Assembly (NCBI GenBank): GCA_002716725.1
Contig: PBBX01000011.1
Span: 1-51,522 of the forward strand
DNA: 51,522 bases
Reading direction: 5' to 3'
From: a bacterium
GTDB taxonomy: Bacteria; Margulisbacteria; Marinamargulisbacteria; GCA-2716485; GCA-002719695
The notes under the pieces were generated by a model. That model did not search any database, had not been told where the DNA came from, and saw nothing but the letters and a program-made list of their open reading frames with translations. A program made the position numbers and the translations under genes. Shown in pieces: positions 33,952 through 43,758 of the stretch. The first letter of the stretch is position 1; each line of letters begins with the position of its first letter.

Positions 33952-33970
33952 ATAGGGTAAATCACCCTAT
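33952..33970. terminator. candidate bidirectional terminator between convergent genes
   Basis: ATAGGGT and ACCCTAT form a perfect 7-bp stem with a 5-nt loop between the convergent genes ending at 33859 and 33987. The U-tract is weak in both directions. Confidence 0.45.
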
Positions 33971-33986
33971 GCTTATACTAAAACAC

Positions 33987-34733
33987 TTAAAATTTAAACG
34001 AGATAAATTGTTTTATAGCAATATCATATGAGGATAAAGAATCTTCAACAGCTGAATCATAATCAAAATGTAATGTTAAGGAATAGTTTAGATACTCTGT
34101 TAAAGTAAAAACACATTTATTTTCTAATAAAAGCCTATAATCATCAAAGGAAAGGATATCTGGTTGATAATAAAAAATAGTATATAACTGTAACGATTCT
34201 GTAATAGACATATAAAGTTGTTGAAAATGAGTTAAACGAATTAATCGGGTCACAATATCAGTGGATAATGATTCATATTCGTGCATTAAGCCTAAATTAA
34301 TATCATAAGAAAATAAAGATGACTCAAGTACGTTTTTGCCTAATGATCCCCCCATTAATAAACGATGTTTTAATAACTTAAAAATATTAGATTGTTCCTG
34401 AAAAAAAAGATCATACCGAAATGTATCAGAAAAATAACGAATAAAGCGAAAATGATAAAACGATTTATCTTTTATAGTTATATCTTTCTTTTTAGCATAG
34501 TGCATAGATGCAATCAAAAAAAATTGAGTATATTGATCATAAGAGAAACCATAATTAAGACGATACTCTGGTATAAACGATACATAATGATTATTTCCAT
34601 TTAAAACATCTAACTGAATAGATAATTGCTGATTTAATCCTAAAAGCGACTGATTTTTAAACGAATTAACATGAACAACGGCTAAAATAGAATTTAGGAA
34701 TAAACAATAACAAAGAAAAATTACTTTAAGCAT
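33987..34733 (-). CDS. exported protein, probable outer membrane beta-barrel
   Basis: From ATG 34733 the protein begins M-L-K-V-I-F-L-C-Y-C-L-F-L with a signal peptide ending near S-I-L-A. The remaining about 230 residues alternate polar and aromatic residues (for example Y-R-L-N-Y-G-F-S-Y-D-Q-Y-T-Q-F-F-L-I-A, L-N-Y-S-L-T-L-H-F-D-Y-D) and end in K-Q-F-I-S-F-K-F, an aromatic C-terminus typical of outer membrane barrels. The start overlaps the epimerase-like gene's stop by 8 bp; the longer frame from 34778 lacks the signal-peptide logic. Function unknown. Confidence 0.65.
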   Translation of the reverse strand: MLKVIFLCYCLFLNSILAVVHVNSFKNQSLLGLNQQLSIQLDVLNGNNHYVSFIPEYRLNYGFSYDQYTQFFLIASMHYAKKKDITIKDKSFYHFRFIRYFSDTFRYDLFFQEQSNIFKLLKHRLLMGGSLGKNVLESSLFSYDINLGLMHEYESLSTDIVTRLIRLTHFQQLYMSITESLQLYTIFYYQPDILSFDDYRLLLENKCVFTLTEYLNYSLTLHFDYDSAVEDSLSSYDIAIKQFISFKF

Positions 34734-35544
34734 AATCAGAAAATAAATTCGTATATTGAAACGAATACTGTAACTCATTAACTAAGCGATCATTAGACAC
34801 AATTTTATACTTAGCTTGCGAACCATCATCTTGAAAAACAGGTGCGTTTAATCCATCCTTTTTTGAATGAAAAGAATAAAGCTCTTCTTTAGTAGGGTGA
34901 TGATTAGTAACGCAATTAATAATATGATTTTTTATACATTGATTAAGGACTAAATCAACAATACCCACAACATCATCAATATGAATTAAATTAACACAAG
35001 CATCTCTACCAGAAACTACTTTTCCAGACAAAAAATGAGCAATACGCCTATCATAACCATATAATCCAGCACACCTTAAAACCGTAGCATCAACATTGGG
35101 TAAGGACAATAAATACTGCTCGACATCATATAAGACATGTTGCCTATCTGAAACAAGATTAATAGCATCATCTTCTTTGACAATCTTATTAGTCATAGAA
35201 TAAATAGAGGTAGAAGAGGTAAAGATAATCCACTTTTTTGATGTATTTAAATCAGAATAATACTCAACCAATGCCTTTATCTGCTTAAAATAAACCATAG
35301 GATCCTTAAACCATCGTCGAAACGGAAGGGTAATAATTAAAGTTGGAGATAAAAAAATATCATCAGAATCAACACTAACATCACCTGATTCAGAAACCGT
35401 AAGCACACTTGACTTAACACCTAAAGAGTTTAATAAACCTAACTGTTCTTTTCGAGTAGTAGAACCTAAAACTAAATCCTCTTGACGTAGTAACCTTTTA
35501 GCAAGATGTTGTCCTAACCAACCACATCCAACAATACTAATCAT
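34726..35544 (-). CDS. NAD(P)-binding epimerase-like protein (YeeZ-type)
   Basis: The N-terminus I-S-I-V-G-C-G-W-L-G-Q-H-L-A is the Rossmann G-x-G-x-x-G of YeeZ-like extended SDR proteins; T-S-S-T-S-I-Y-S and later L-R-C-A-G-L-Y-G-Y-D-R and V-N-L-I-H-I-D-D-V match the family. The S-x(n)-Y-x3-K triad is incomplete, which is common in this group. Length 272. The ATG overlaps the stop of acetoacetyl-CoA synthetase (4 bp), so the genes are co-translated. Substrate unknown. Confidence 0.8.
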   Translation of the reverse strand: MISIVGCGWLGQHLAKRLLRQEDLVLGSTTRKEQLGLLNSLGVKSSVLTVSESGDVSVDSDDIFLSPTLIITLPFRRWFKDPMVYFKQIKALVEYYSDLNTSKKWIIFTSSTSIYSMTNKIVKEDDAINLVSDRQHVLYDVEQYLLSLPNVDATVLRCAGLYGYDRRIAHFLSGKVVSGRDACVNLIHIDDVVGIVDLVLNQCIKNHIINCVTNHHPTKEELYSFHSKKDGLNAPVFQDDGSQAKYKIVSNDRLVNELQYSFQYTNLFSDYA

Positions 35545-37490
35545 ACTTTTGTTGCAAAAGCCCTTTCCTTAATATGTCTATAATGATCCAAAACACTAGG
35601 ATCATGAAGCGATGATATATTAATTTTGGCTTCTTGATTAGTAAAAATATATTTAACAGCTAATTCAACTTTTTTACCATTCTTAGTATAAGGAATAGCT
35701 GAAACTGGAAATATATGATTTGGGCAATGACGTGGTGATAACTTTTCTTTAATTAAATGCTTTAAAGCATGTTTAAAATCAGTTGAAAAATCATCCATCG
35801 AATCTAATAAAACAAATAAAAGCATACTATCCGTTTCATCAATATGAATAACAAGAGAATCCTGAACCAAAGGCTGAGATTCAATCAAACGATAAATTTC
35901 TGCCGTCCCAATTCGAATACCCGCACGATTTAAGGTTGCATCACTACGACCTAAAACCTTTAGGCCTCCTTGATCTGTTATATAAATAAAATCCGAATGA
36001 TTCCAAATATTAGGATATTTATTAAAATAACTATTTTTGTAAATACTAAAGTCATCATCATTCCACATGTATATAGGCATAGAAGGTACCGGTTTTTCAC
36101 ATACAAGCTCACCTTCTGCATTAACTATAGCTTTTCCAAATTCATCATATGCCTTTACAGGATAACCTAAACTAATGGATTGTAATTCACCTCGTCTTAC
36201 AGGAAGCATGGGATTTCCCAAGGCAAAACAACCTACGATATCAGTCCCTCCCGATATCGATGCTAATTGAACATTAGCCTTTACATGAGTATAAACATAA
36301 TCAAAATCTTCTTCATATAAAGGGGATCCTGTTGATAAGATCAGTTTTAAAGATGATAAATCAAGATGTTCAGATACCTTTAAATTAAACTTTAAAGAAG
36401 CATTAATATATTTTGCAGATGTACCATAAATTGTAATCTTATAATCATCTATGAGCTTCCATGTAGAAAGTTTATCTGGATAATAAGGAGCGCCATCAAA
36501 TACAACTAATGTAGCCCCCGTTGCTAAAGCACTCACAAGCCAATTCCACATCATCCAACTACAACTTGTGTAATAAAAGAAAACATCATGACGTGTGAGA
36601 TTACAATGTAAGCATTGTTCTTTAATATGTTCAATCAACACTCCTCCAACAGAATGTGTAATTGACTTTGGTTTTCCTGTCGTTCCTGATGAATATAATA
36701 TATAGAGAGGATCATTAAACCCAACCGCTTCAAAAGCAATTTTTTTAGGTGTATATAAATCAAAAATTTTAGAATAAGATACAGCATCTAAATAATCATT
36801 ATGAATACAGTCCCTATCTAATAAAACAGAAGATCGAATACTTGTTAATGCGCGTAAAACAGAATTTATCTTATCAACAATAGAAAAGCGTTTACCTTTA
36901 TATCGATAACAATCTACAAACAATAAACATTTAGGAGAAACTTGTACAAACCGACTTAAAATAGCGTCCTCGCCAAAATCAGGAGAAACAGACGTCCATA
37001 CAGCACCTAAAGAGGCAACCGCTAAAAAAAACACCATGGTCTCTTCACAATTTGTAGCAACAGCAGCAACTCTATCTCCTTTTTGAATTCCCTTATCACG
37101 TAAAAATTGTGCACAACAAGACACCTTATCTGTTAATTGCTGATACGATGTTTTTCCAATTTCACCACCCTCATTAGCATTAATAATGGCAGTATGATTA
37201 TCATTAAATCGCAAGCAATTTTCAGCATAATTTAAAGAAACGCCCTCAAACCATTTAACCCCTGGCATCATAGTATCAGACATAACCTTAGAATAAGTAC
37301 CAGAATAGCTAATTTTAGAATAAGAAAAATAATATCCCCAAAAAGCCTCAGAATTTTCACAGGCCCATGTATGTAATTCATGATAGCTATTTAATGAAAT
37401 ATTAAAATGATCGACTACAGATTGCATAAACAAAGCCATTTGAGATGATGATTGATCTGATTCAGACGGGCTCCATACGATATTTGACAC
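35541..37490 (-). CDS. acetoacetyl-CoA synthetase (acetoacetate--CoA ligase)
   Basis: An adenylate-forming enzyme of 649 residues. P-loop Y-S-S-G-T-T-G-K-P-K, core I-S-G-G-T-D-I-V-G-C-F, the hinge L-G-R-S-D-A-T-L-N-R-A-G-I-R-I-G and catalytic lysine in Y-T-K-N-G-K-K-V-E are intact. The L-N-Y-A-E-N-C-L-R and W-S-P-S-E opening fits acetoacetyl- rather than acetyl-CoA synthetases. It activates acetoacetate released by PHB or ketone-body breakdown. The start is GTG 37490, 6 nt after AAGGAG; the overlapping ATG 2 nt earlier is out of frame. Divergent from the thiolase gene. Confidence 0.9.
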   Translation of the reverse strand: MSNIVWSPSESDQSSSQMALFMQSVVDHFNISLNSYHELHTWACENSEAFWGYYFSYSKISYSGTYSKVMSDTMMPGVKWFEGVSLNYAENCLRFNDNHTAIINANEGGEIGKTSYQQLTDKVSCCAQFLRDKGIQKGDRVAAVATNCEETMVFFLAVASLGAVWTSVSPDFGEDAILSRFVQVSPKCLLFVDCYRYKGKRFSIVDKINSVLRALTSIRSSVLLDRDCIHNDYLDAVSYSKIFDLYTPKKIAFEAVGFNDPLYILYSSGTTGKPKSITHSVGGVLIEHIKEQCLHCNLTRHDVFFYYTSCSWMMWNWLVSALATGATLVVFDGAPYYPDKLSTWKLIDDYKITIYGTSAKYINASLKFNLKVSEHLDLSSLKLILSTGSPLYEEDFDYVYTHVKANVQLASISGGTDIVGCFALGNPMLPVRRGELQSISLGYPVKAYDEFGKAIVNAEGELVCEKPVPSMPIYMWNDDDFSIYKNSYFNKYPNIWNHSDFIYITDQGGLKVLGRSDATLNRAGIRIGTAEIYRLIESQPLVQDSLVIHIDETDSMLLFVLLDSMDDFSTDFKHALKHLIKEKLSPRHCPNHIFPVSAIPYTKNGKKVELAVKYIFTNQEAKINISSLHDPSVLDHYRHIKERAFATKV

Positions 37491-37676
37491 ATAAATCTCC
37501 TTAACTAATATTCTAAAATTAAGAATATTATATCAAAATTAAACAACAATACAAAAATATGTTTTAAGGCTAAGAAAAAAATAAATTTAAATATAATTAT
37601 ATTATTAAAAAAATCATAATTTTATACTACTATAGTCTACACTGTTACATAAAATCTCAAAAAACAAGGAATAAAA
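37491..37676. promoter_or_regulatory. divergent promoter region, acetoacetyl-CoA synthetase / thiolase
   Basis: A 186-bp AT-rich gap separates two genes of acetoacetyl-CoA metabolism. TATAGT (37631-37636) and TATACT just before it are -10 candidates toward the thiolase, whose AAGGAA ribosome site lies before 37677. Shared regulation is plausible; no operator was identified. Confidence 0.35.
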
Positions 37677-38858
37677 ATGTCTAAGAAGGTATATATTACC
37701 GATGCAAAACGATCTGCGATTACAAACTTTGGAGGATCATTAAAACACCTTTCTCCTGTAGATATAGGCATTAACTGTTTAACATCTATTTTAGAACATA
37801 GCCCCGAATTAAAAACACAAACTGACTTAGTTATCATAGGAAATGTTTTATCAGCTGGCCATGGTCAAAATATCGCAAGACAAATAGCGTTAAAATCTGG
37901 AATTGATCAAGATATCCCCTCATTTTCTGTTAACCATGTTTGTGGATCTAGCATGCAAGCGATCCTCATTGGAATGAATTACATCCTATCAGGAAACGCC
38001 GATATTATTATCGCTGGGGGAACAGAATCCATGTCGAGTGCTGCTTTTGCAATGCCAAATTATCGCTGGGGAAATAAAATGGGTCATAATCTATTAATTG
38101 ACACAATGATTCAAGATGGATTATGGGATGCTTTTAACGATATACACATGGGTGTCACAGCTGAAAACATCGCCAACCAATGGAACATTTCACGCGAAGA
38201 ACAAGATATATTTGCACTTATAAGCCAACAAAAAGCAAGTAAAGCTCAAAAAAAAGGTGTTTTTAAAGATGAAATAGTACCAATAACAATTCAAACAAAA
38301 AAGGAAAGTAACATAATTAAAGACGATGAATTTATTAGACATGATATTGAAATTGACAAACTCAAAAAACTAAAACCTGCGTTTGAAAAAGATGGTACTG
38401 TAACAGCAGGAAATGCATCAGGACTTAATGATGGGGCTTCCTTTGTTGTTCTAATGAGTGAAGAAAAAGCAAGAACATTAAAGCAACCAAACAATATTAG
38501 ACTAATACAATCAACAACAATTGGAAATGACCCAAAAATTATGGGAGTAGCTCCCTGTAAAGCCATTCAAAAATTATTAGATATAAGCAAACACACTATC
38601 AATGACATAGATTTATTTGAAATAAACGAAGCCTTTGCAGCACAATGCATAGCCATTCAGAAAACATTAAACATTCCTGATGAAAAATTAAATGTCAATG
38701 GAGGTGCCATCGCATTAGGACATCCCATTGGAGCATCTGGAGCTCGAATTACAACAACATTGATTCATGAAATGAAACGACAAAAAACACAAACTGGTAT
38801 TGCTTCTTTATGTATTGGAGGAGGTCAAGCCATTAGTCTAATGTTAAAACAAGAATAA
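37677..38858 (+). CDS. phaA: acetyl-CoA C-acetyltransferase (PhaA/AtoB-type thiolase)
   Basis: It condenses two acetyl-CoA to acetoacetyl-CoA, or runs in reverse. Acylated cysteine C89 is in V-N-H-V-C-G-S-S-M-Q-A; the second-half motifs N-V-N-G-G-A-I-A-L-G-H-P-I-G-A-S-G and L-C-I-G-G-G-Q-A contain the catalytic His and Cys. E-I-N-E-A-F-A-A-Q is intact. Length 393 is typical of biosynthetic thiolases. Together with the reductase at 5290 it would supply (R)-3-hydroxybutyryl-CoA. Symbol tentative. Confidence 0.93.
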   Translation: MSKKVYITDAKRSAITNFGGSLKHLSPVDIGINCLTSILEHSPELKTQTDLVIIGNVLSAGHGQNIARQIALKSGIDQDIPSFSVNHVCGSSMQAILIGMNYILSGNADIIIAGGTESMSSAAFAMPNYRWGNKMGHNLLIDTMIQDGLWDAFNDIHMGVTAENIANQWNISREEQDIFALISQQKASKAQKKGVFKDEIVPITIQTKKESNIIKDDEFIRHDIEIDKLKKLKPAFEKDGTVTAGNASGLNDGASFVVLMSEEKARTLKQPNNIRLIQSTTIGNDPKIMGVAPCKAIQKLLDISKHTINDIDLFEINEAFAAQCIAIQKTLNIPDEKLNVNGGAIALGHPIGASGARITTTLIHEMKRQKTQTGIASLCIGGGQAISLMLKQE

Positions 38859-38881
38859 ACAAGAAAAAGGAGAATTAAAAT

Positions 38882-40978
38882 ATGGGTAAAATTGTTTCAA
38901 ATTATGCAGATCTAGTTTTTACAAAACAAGAAATGAAAAAAAGGTTAAATCCTAAAACATATAACGAATTTATGGATACTATTAATAATGGTTCATCATT
39001 AAATGAAGCAATCGCAGAAGACATTGCTAGAGCGATAAAAGAATGGGCATTAGAAAACGAAGCTACGCATTTCACACATTGGTTTCAACCACAACGTAAT
39101 GGAACCGCAGAAAAACATGATGCTTTCTTAGATTATAATGAATATGGTGATATTATCGAAACATTTACCGCCAAACAACTGATTCAATCAGAACCCGATG
39201 CATCTTCGTTTCCATCAGGAGGAATTCGCTCAACATTCGAAGCAAGGGGTTACACTGCATGGGATCCAACATCACCTGTATTTCTAAGAGAAAATAAAAA
39301 CTCCAAATCATTAATTATACCCTCTATATATTTATCATGGACAGGCGAAGCCCTAGACATGAAAACCCCATTAAACAGATCAACAAACACATTAAATGTG
39401 TATGCTATACAATTACAAAAAATATTAGGAAACAGACTAGCAAAACGAATAAAAGTATTTTCTGGTCTAGAGCAAGAATATTTTTTGATTCCTATAGAAA
39501 AAGCCAATAAACGACTTGATTTACAAATATGTGGGCGAACCATTTTTGGATCGTCTGCATCAAAAGGTCAAATTATGGAAGATCATTATTTTGGATCCAT
39601 CCAACCAAGAGTAATGGAGTTTATGAATCATTTAGATCTAGAGCTATATCGATATGGTATTCCTGTTAAAACAAAACATAATGAAGTAGCTCCCAATCAA
39701 TTTGAATTAGCTCCCTTATATGAAGAAATCAATTTAGCAATTGATCATAATTTATTAACCATGGAAATAATGAGACGTATAGGACAAGAACATAATTTTC
39801 TAGTGTTATTTCATGAAAAACCGTTTGCTGATGTTAATGGGTCAGGAAAACATATGAATTGGTCTATTGGTGATAACACAGGGGCAAACTATTTAGAACC
39901 ATCTCGTTCACCATTAAAAAACATATCCTTTTTAATGACACTATCAGCCGTATTATTAGGCGTTAAAAACCACTCAGGATTACTACGAGCAGCCATTTCT
40001 GATGCTGGAAACGAATATCGCTTAGGTGCCAATGAAGCCCCCCCTGCAATACTTTCGGTGTATTTAGGAAGTTATTTAACAGATTTACTAGATCATATTG
40101 AAGGCGTTAAAACGTTTACTGAAAAAGAAATTCATTATATTAATCATGGTTTAGAATCAATGCCAAGAGTCGTAAAAGATTATTCTGATAGAAACAGAAC
40201 ATCTCCCATAGCCTTCACAGGAAATAAGTTTGAATTAAGAGCATTAGGTGCATCTGCCAATGGTGCAGCCGCTGCTAAAGTTTTAAATATGTTATGTGCC
40301 TATGGATACAAAAAGATTATTGAAAGACTAAAGTCTAAAAAAGATGTTAAAAAACAAGCCTACCAACTTATTAAAGAAATATTAATAGAAACAAAAGAAG
40401 TACGTTTTGAAGGAAATAATTATGCAAAAGAATGGCATAAAGAGGCAAAAAAAAGAAAATTATTCCAAGTTGATACAACCCCAGAAGCCATTAATTATGA
40501 AACAAAAAAAGATAGTATTGAGTTATATGAATCATTAAACATCTTATCAAAAAGAGAAATTGAATCTAGAGTAGATATTAAACTTGATGCATTTAGCAAT
40601 ACAAAAATTATTGAAATAAAAGTTGCGTTAGAGTTAGTAAAAAAAGAAATTTTCCCAGCCATAACCAAACAAATAGTAGAATTATCCACCGCATACTCAC
40701 AAAGTTTAGTAGCAAAAATTGATTCATTAGCTTTAAAAAAGGATTTAAATATAATTGAAAATCTTTATTCAAGTATTCAAACAAAGGAATCCTACATACA
40801 AAAATATATTAATAAATTAGATGACGTAAACAATAGTTTTAAATTAGCTCAATCATTAGCAGAAAAAGGTGAAGAGCTTTTATTATCACTGAGAAAAGAT
40901 GTAGATGAAGCTGAAAAAAGAATCAGTAGTGAATTTTGGAAACTCCCATCATATGATGAACTACTTTTAAATTTTTAA
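38882..40978 (+). CDS. glnN: glutamine synthetase type III
   Basis: It makes glutamine from glutamate, ammonia and ATP. The 698-residue length and opening (H-F-T-H-W-F-Q-P, S-F-P-S-G-G-I-R-S-T-F-E-A-R-G-Y-T-A-W-D) are specific to GSIII. Catalytic blocks G-L-E-Q-E-Y-F, N-E-V-A-P-N-Q-F-E-L-A-P, V-N-G-S-G-K-H-M-N-W and N-R-T-S-P are present. A coiled-coil-like C-terminal tail is normal for the class. AAAGGAG precedes the ATG, 23 bp after the thiolase. GSIII forms a dodecamer and is common in Bacteroidetes and some other phyla. Confidence 0.96.
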   Translation: MGKIVSNYADLVFTKQEMKKRLNPKTYNEFMDTINNGSSLNEAIAEDIARAIKEWALENEATHFTHWFQPQRNGTAEKHDAFLDYNEYGDIIETFTAKQLIQSEPDASSFPSGGIRSTFEARGYTAWDPTSPVFLRENKNSKSLIIPSIYLSWTGEALDMKTPLNRSTNTLNVYAIQLQKILGNRLAKRIKVFSGLEQEYFLIPIEKANKRLDLQICGRTIFGSSASKGQIMEDHYFGSIQPRVMEFMNHLDLELYRYGIPVKTKHNEVAPNQFELAPLYEEINLAIDHNLLTMEIMRRIGQEHNFLVLFHEKPFADVNGSGKHMNWSIGDNTGANYLEPSRSPLKNISFLMTLSAVLLGVKNHSGLLRAAISDAGNEYRLGANEAPPAILSVYLGSYLTDLLDHIEGVKTFTEKEIHYINHGLESMPRVVKDYSDRNRTSPIAFTGNKFELRALGASANGAAAAKVLNMLCAYGYKKIIERLKSKKDVKKQAYQLIKEILIETKEVRFEGNNYAKEWHKEAKKRKLFQVDTTPEAINYETKKDSIELYESLNILSKREIESRVDIKLDAFSNTKIIEIKVALELVKKEIFPAITKQIVELSTAYSQSLVAKIDSLALKKDLNIIENLYSSIQTKESYIQKYINKLDDVNNSFKLAQSLAEKGEELLLSLRKDVDEAEKRISSEFWKLPSYDELLLNF

Positions 40979-41100
40979 ATTTTTATTTGAAATTTAACAA
41001 ATAATTATATAAAACATAGTTTTATTATAGTAAATTAGCTCAAAAAACATAATATAAATATTATTAAAAATATTTCGATAAACTATCTAAAAAAGTGTCT
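40979..41100. other. AT-rich spacer after glnN
   Basis: This stretch is almost pure A/T with many stops in all frames. I see no hairpin strong enough to be called a terminator and no gene. Confidence 0.4.
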
Positions 41101-41486
41101 TATGGACTCACAATTCAAGTTATCAGTTAGATATATTTTACTGACAAAAACTAAATCAGCAGTATCATGATATCAGAAAACAAAAAGAGAAAACACAAAT
41201 CGATAAAGAATAGTTACATCAAAAAGATATTAATAATTCCTTATCAATCAACTGGGAACCAAAAGGACAATTGGAAATCATTATCAAAGCAATAGAACCT
41301 AACACAACCTTTACAATCTCTAAAAACACACCACCCACATTAAAAATTCTATCAGAAGTAGCAAAAATGCAAATTAGATCTAACATTCTAGCCGAGACAG
41401 AGTTAGAACCTGGAACTTATATCATTAATGAATCACAACTCACACACAAAAACACCTTCCAAAATCTTTTGAAGGAAAAGAAGTGA
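41100..41486 (+). pseudogene. decayed ORF with intact 3' end
   Basis: An open segment from about 41229 to TAA/TGA 41486 encodes I-N-W-E-P-K-G-Q-L-E-I-I-I-K-A-I-E-P-N-T-T-F-T-I and ends Q-N-L-L-K-E-K-K. The same frame continues upstream in protein-like style (D-I-R-K-Q-K-E-K-T-Q-I-D-K-E) but is cut by TAG at about 41211 and TGA at about 41142. The only ATG (41271) lies inside the sequence block without a ribosome site. This looks like the C-terminal remnant of a larger hydrophilic gene. Family not recognised. Confidence 0.45.
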
Positions 41487-41513
41487 TTAGATTAGAAAAA
41501 GTATAGAAGATAG

Positions 41514-42971
41514 TTAATCTAAATGCTTATTTACTTCCCAAATCGTACCATGTCGTCCATCATGTAAAATAACATGCTTTAACAATAAGCTATCTCTAAT
41601 ATCATCTGCCTTTTGAAAATTCTTATCTAAACGAGCTTGCGATCGCTCTAATAACATACTTTCCACATAATCAACATCAATATTAAGTTCCTTAATCATA
41701 ATCTGATCTAAACGCTTTAAAAATGTACTAGGAGATTCCTGAAATAAACTAAAATAGCGACCTAAATCCTGGATACATTTTACAAATAATGTAGCTGCTC
41801 CTTTTAACAAAGTATCTTTGGATTTACGAGTAGATACTTCATGATTAAACGCTCTCACACATTCAAAAATAGATGCAAACGCAACAGGCGTATTAAAGTC
41901 ATCATTTAAACCATTCGCAACCTTATCATAAACATCGTTAATCATAACCTGAAAGTCAGCGGAAGCCGTTGTACTGCCATCCATAATAGAGTGTGCATCA
42001 CGTAACGCAGTATAAATACGAGTTAAAGCAGAAATTGCATGATAAGTTTGTTTTGTATCAACATTTAACTCAGAACGATAATGAACACTAAGTAACAAAT
42101 ATTTTAAAATTTCAGGATGATAAGTAGTCATATAATCCCGTCCTTTAATCACATTACCTAACGATTTAGACATCTTTTCATCACCAAAACGAATAAAATT
42201 ATGATGCATCCAATAGGATACAAACGATTTGTCTGTAAAACATTCTGACTGAGCAATTTCATTTTCATGATGTGGAAAAATTAAATCAATACCACCCCCA
42301 TGAATATCAATCTTGTCACCTAAATGAGCATGACACATCGCACTACATTCTATGTGCCAACCCGGTCTTCCATCACCCCATGGAGATTCCCAACAAGGCT
42401 CACCTTCTTTAGCAGGTTTCCATAATACAAAATCAAATGGATCTCGCTTATTAGGATGAGGATCAACGCGATGACCCGCTTCTAAATCATCTAATGACTT
42501 ACCACTTAGTTGCCCATAAGACTTAAAGGATAGAACATCAAAAAAAACAGATCCATCCACTTCATAAGCCACATTCTTAGCAATCAATCCCTGAATAAAC
42601 GTAACAATATCATCCATATGCTCTGTACATTTAGGCGTAACATCATGAGGTGTAATAGATAACAAACTTAAATCTTCTTGAAATGCTTTAATATAATATT
42701 CCGTTAACTCAGATACAGACATCTGTTTTTCTTGAGAACGAACAATTATTTTATCATCAATATCAGTAAAGTTTAGGACATAGGTTACCGAGTAGCCCAA
42801 ATATTCCAACCAATTTCGAACCATATTAAAAAAAATAACCCCACGAAAATTACCAATATGTAACAAATCATAAACCGTAGGCCCACAGACATACATCGAC
42901 ACAACACCCTCACGCAATGATTTAAACACCTCCTTTTGCTTAGAACGTGTATTATAAAGCCTTAAAGTCAT
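41514..42971 (-). CDS. cysS: cysteinyl-tRNA synthetase
   Basis: It charges tRNA-Cys. The HIGH-type motif is in [14 protein letters not shown], the zinc-site residues include C in Y-V-C-G-P-T and W-H-I-E-C-S-A-M with H-H-E-N-E, and [10 protein letters not shown] is the KMSKS loop. Length 485 is normal. ATG 42971 overlaps the yidD stop in ATGA; the two-codon longer frame from TTG 42977 is less likely. Last gene of hisI-yidD-cysS. Confidence 0.96.
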   Translation of the reverse strand: MTLRLYNTRSKQKEVFKSLREGVVSMYVCGPTVYDLLHIGNFRGVIFFNMVRNWLEYLGYSVTYVLNFTDIDDKIIVRSQEKQMSVSELTEYYIKAFQEDLSLLSITPHDVTPKCTEHMDDIVTFIQGLIAKNVAYEVDGSVFFDVLSFKSYGQLSGKSLDDLEAGHRVDPHPNKRDPFDFVLWKPAKEGEPCWESPWGDGRPGWHIECSAMCHAHLGDKIDIHGGGIDLIFPHHENEIAQSECFTDKSFVSYWMHHNFIRFGDEKMSKSLGNVIKGRDYMTTYHPEILKYLLLSVHYRSELNVDTKQTYHAISALTRIYTALRDAHSIMDGSTTASADFQVMINDVYDKVANGLNDDFNTPVAFASIFECVRAFNHEVSTRKSKDTLLKGAATLFVKCIQDLGRYFSLFQESPSTFLKRLDQIMIKELNIDVDYVESMLLERSQARLDKNFQKADDIRDSLLLKHVILHDGRHGTIWEVNKHLD

Positions 42972-43195
42972 GAGCAAGAATCATGGGGTAGGGGATCATA
43001 ACCAAAATCAGACCAAGGATGACACGATAAAAGGCGTTTTGCAGTTAAATAAAATGCCTTAAACGGAGAATAGGTTTTAAAAGCATCAATAGCATACTCT
43101 GAACAGGATGGTTCAAAGCGACAACAAGACCCGATAAAAGGAGAAATACCCCATTGATATAATCGAATCAAAGAAACTAAGAACCATTTTAACAT
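42968..43195 (-). CDS. yidD: membrane protein insertion efficiency factor YidD
   Basis: 75 residues with the family pattern R-L-Y-Q-W-G-I-S-P-F-I-G, C-C-R-F-E-P-S-C-S-E-Y-A, a basic helix, and C-H-P-W-S-D-F-G-Y-D-P-L-P. YidD assists YidC-dependent membrane insertion at the inner membrane. Usually it sits with rpmH-rnpA-yidC; here it lies 2 bp after hisI and overlaps cysS, an unusual neighbourhood. Confidence 0.95.
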   Translation of the reverse strand: MLKWFLVSLIRLYQWGISPFIGSCCRFEPSCSEYAIDAFKTYSPFKAFYLTAKRLLSCHPWSDFGYDPLPHDSCS

Positions 43196-43197
43196 AA

Positions 43198-43680
43198 TTA
43201 TAAAATAGTGGGGTTAGGAGCATCCTTATAAACATCTTCTGGATCAAACACTTTCTCTGTTTCTTCAAATTCTAGTTTAACAGATTCTTTATTAAACTTA
43301 TCACCAAAAGGGATACTACGGTAAAAACAAGATCGATATCCAACATGACAACTAGCACCACCTTGAACATCAACACGTAACCAAATACAATCTTGATCAT
43401 CATCAATACGAACATCTTTTATAATCTGATATAAACCGCTGGTTTTACCTTTATGCCAAAGAACCTTTCTACTACGTGAAAAATAAACGGCTTGTCCTAA
43501 TTCTAAGGTTTTAATCAAAGCTTCTTTATTCATAAAACCTTGCATAAGAACTTCACCCGAATCATAATCTGTCGTAACAACAGGAATTAAACCATCATTA
43601 TCAAACTTTGGTGCAAAACTTGACGATTCTTCAACTTGTTCAATACTAGAACGCTTTTTAAACAGATCCTCATATGTCAT
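43198..43680 (-). CDS. hisI: phosphoribosyl-AMP cyclohydrolase
   Basis: It opens the adenine ring of PR-AMP in histidine synthesis. Family blocks: V-T-T-D-Y-D-S-G-E-V-L-M, F-M-N-K-E-A-L, Y-F-S-R-S-R-K-V-L-W-H-K-G, D-D-D-Q-D-C-I-W-L-R-V and zinc Cys in G-A-S-C-H-V-G-Y-R-S-C-F-Y-R. At 160 residues it has extra N- and C-terminal arms compared with the 110-130 typical; there is no PR-ATP pyrophosphatase (HisE) domain. No other his gene is nearby. Confidence 0.95.
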   Translation of the reverse strand: MTYEDLFKKRSSIEQVEESSSFAPKFDNDGLIPVVTTDYDSGEVLMQGFMNKEALIKTLELGQAVYFSRSRKVLWHKGKTSGLYQIIKDVRIDDDQDCIWLRVDVQGGASCHVGYRSCFYRSIPFGDKFNKESVKLEFEETEKVFDPEDVYKDAPNPTIL

Positions 43681-43689
43681 AACATCACT

Positions 43690-43695
43690 ATTATG
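43690..43695 (-). promoter_or_regulatory. extended -10 candidate for hisI-yidD-cysS
   Basis: CATAAT preceded by TG-T on the minus strand ends 9 nt before ATG 43680, implying a leader of about 3 nt. Confidence 0.4.
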
Positions 43696-43742
43696 ACATA
43701 ATCAAACCCGTTTCAAAAGATAGTGAAATATTTTGATATAAT

Positions 43743-43751
43743 TGATAAAAT
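43743..43751 (+). promoter_or_regulatory. extended -10 (TGA-TAAAAT) for the desulfhydrase-hemB operon
   Basis: TG-A-TAAAAT ends 7 nt before ATG 43759, implying initiation essentially at the start codon. Confidence 0.45.
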
Positions 43752-43758
43752 ATGAACT

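Noticed and set aside
41487-41522. TTAGATTA/TAATCTAA inverted repeat near the cysS stop
   Set aside because: The loop of about 20 nt and lack of a U-tract make it a poor terminator, and part lies within cysS.
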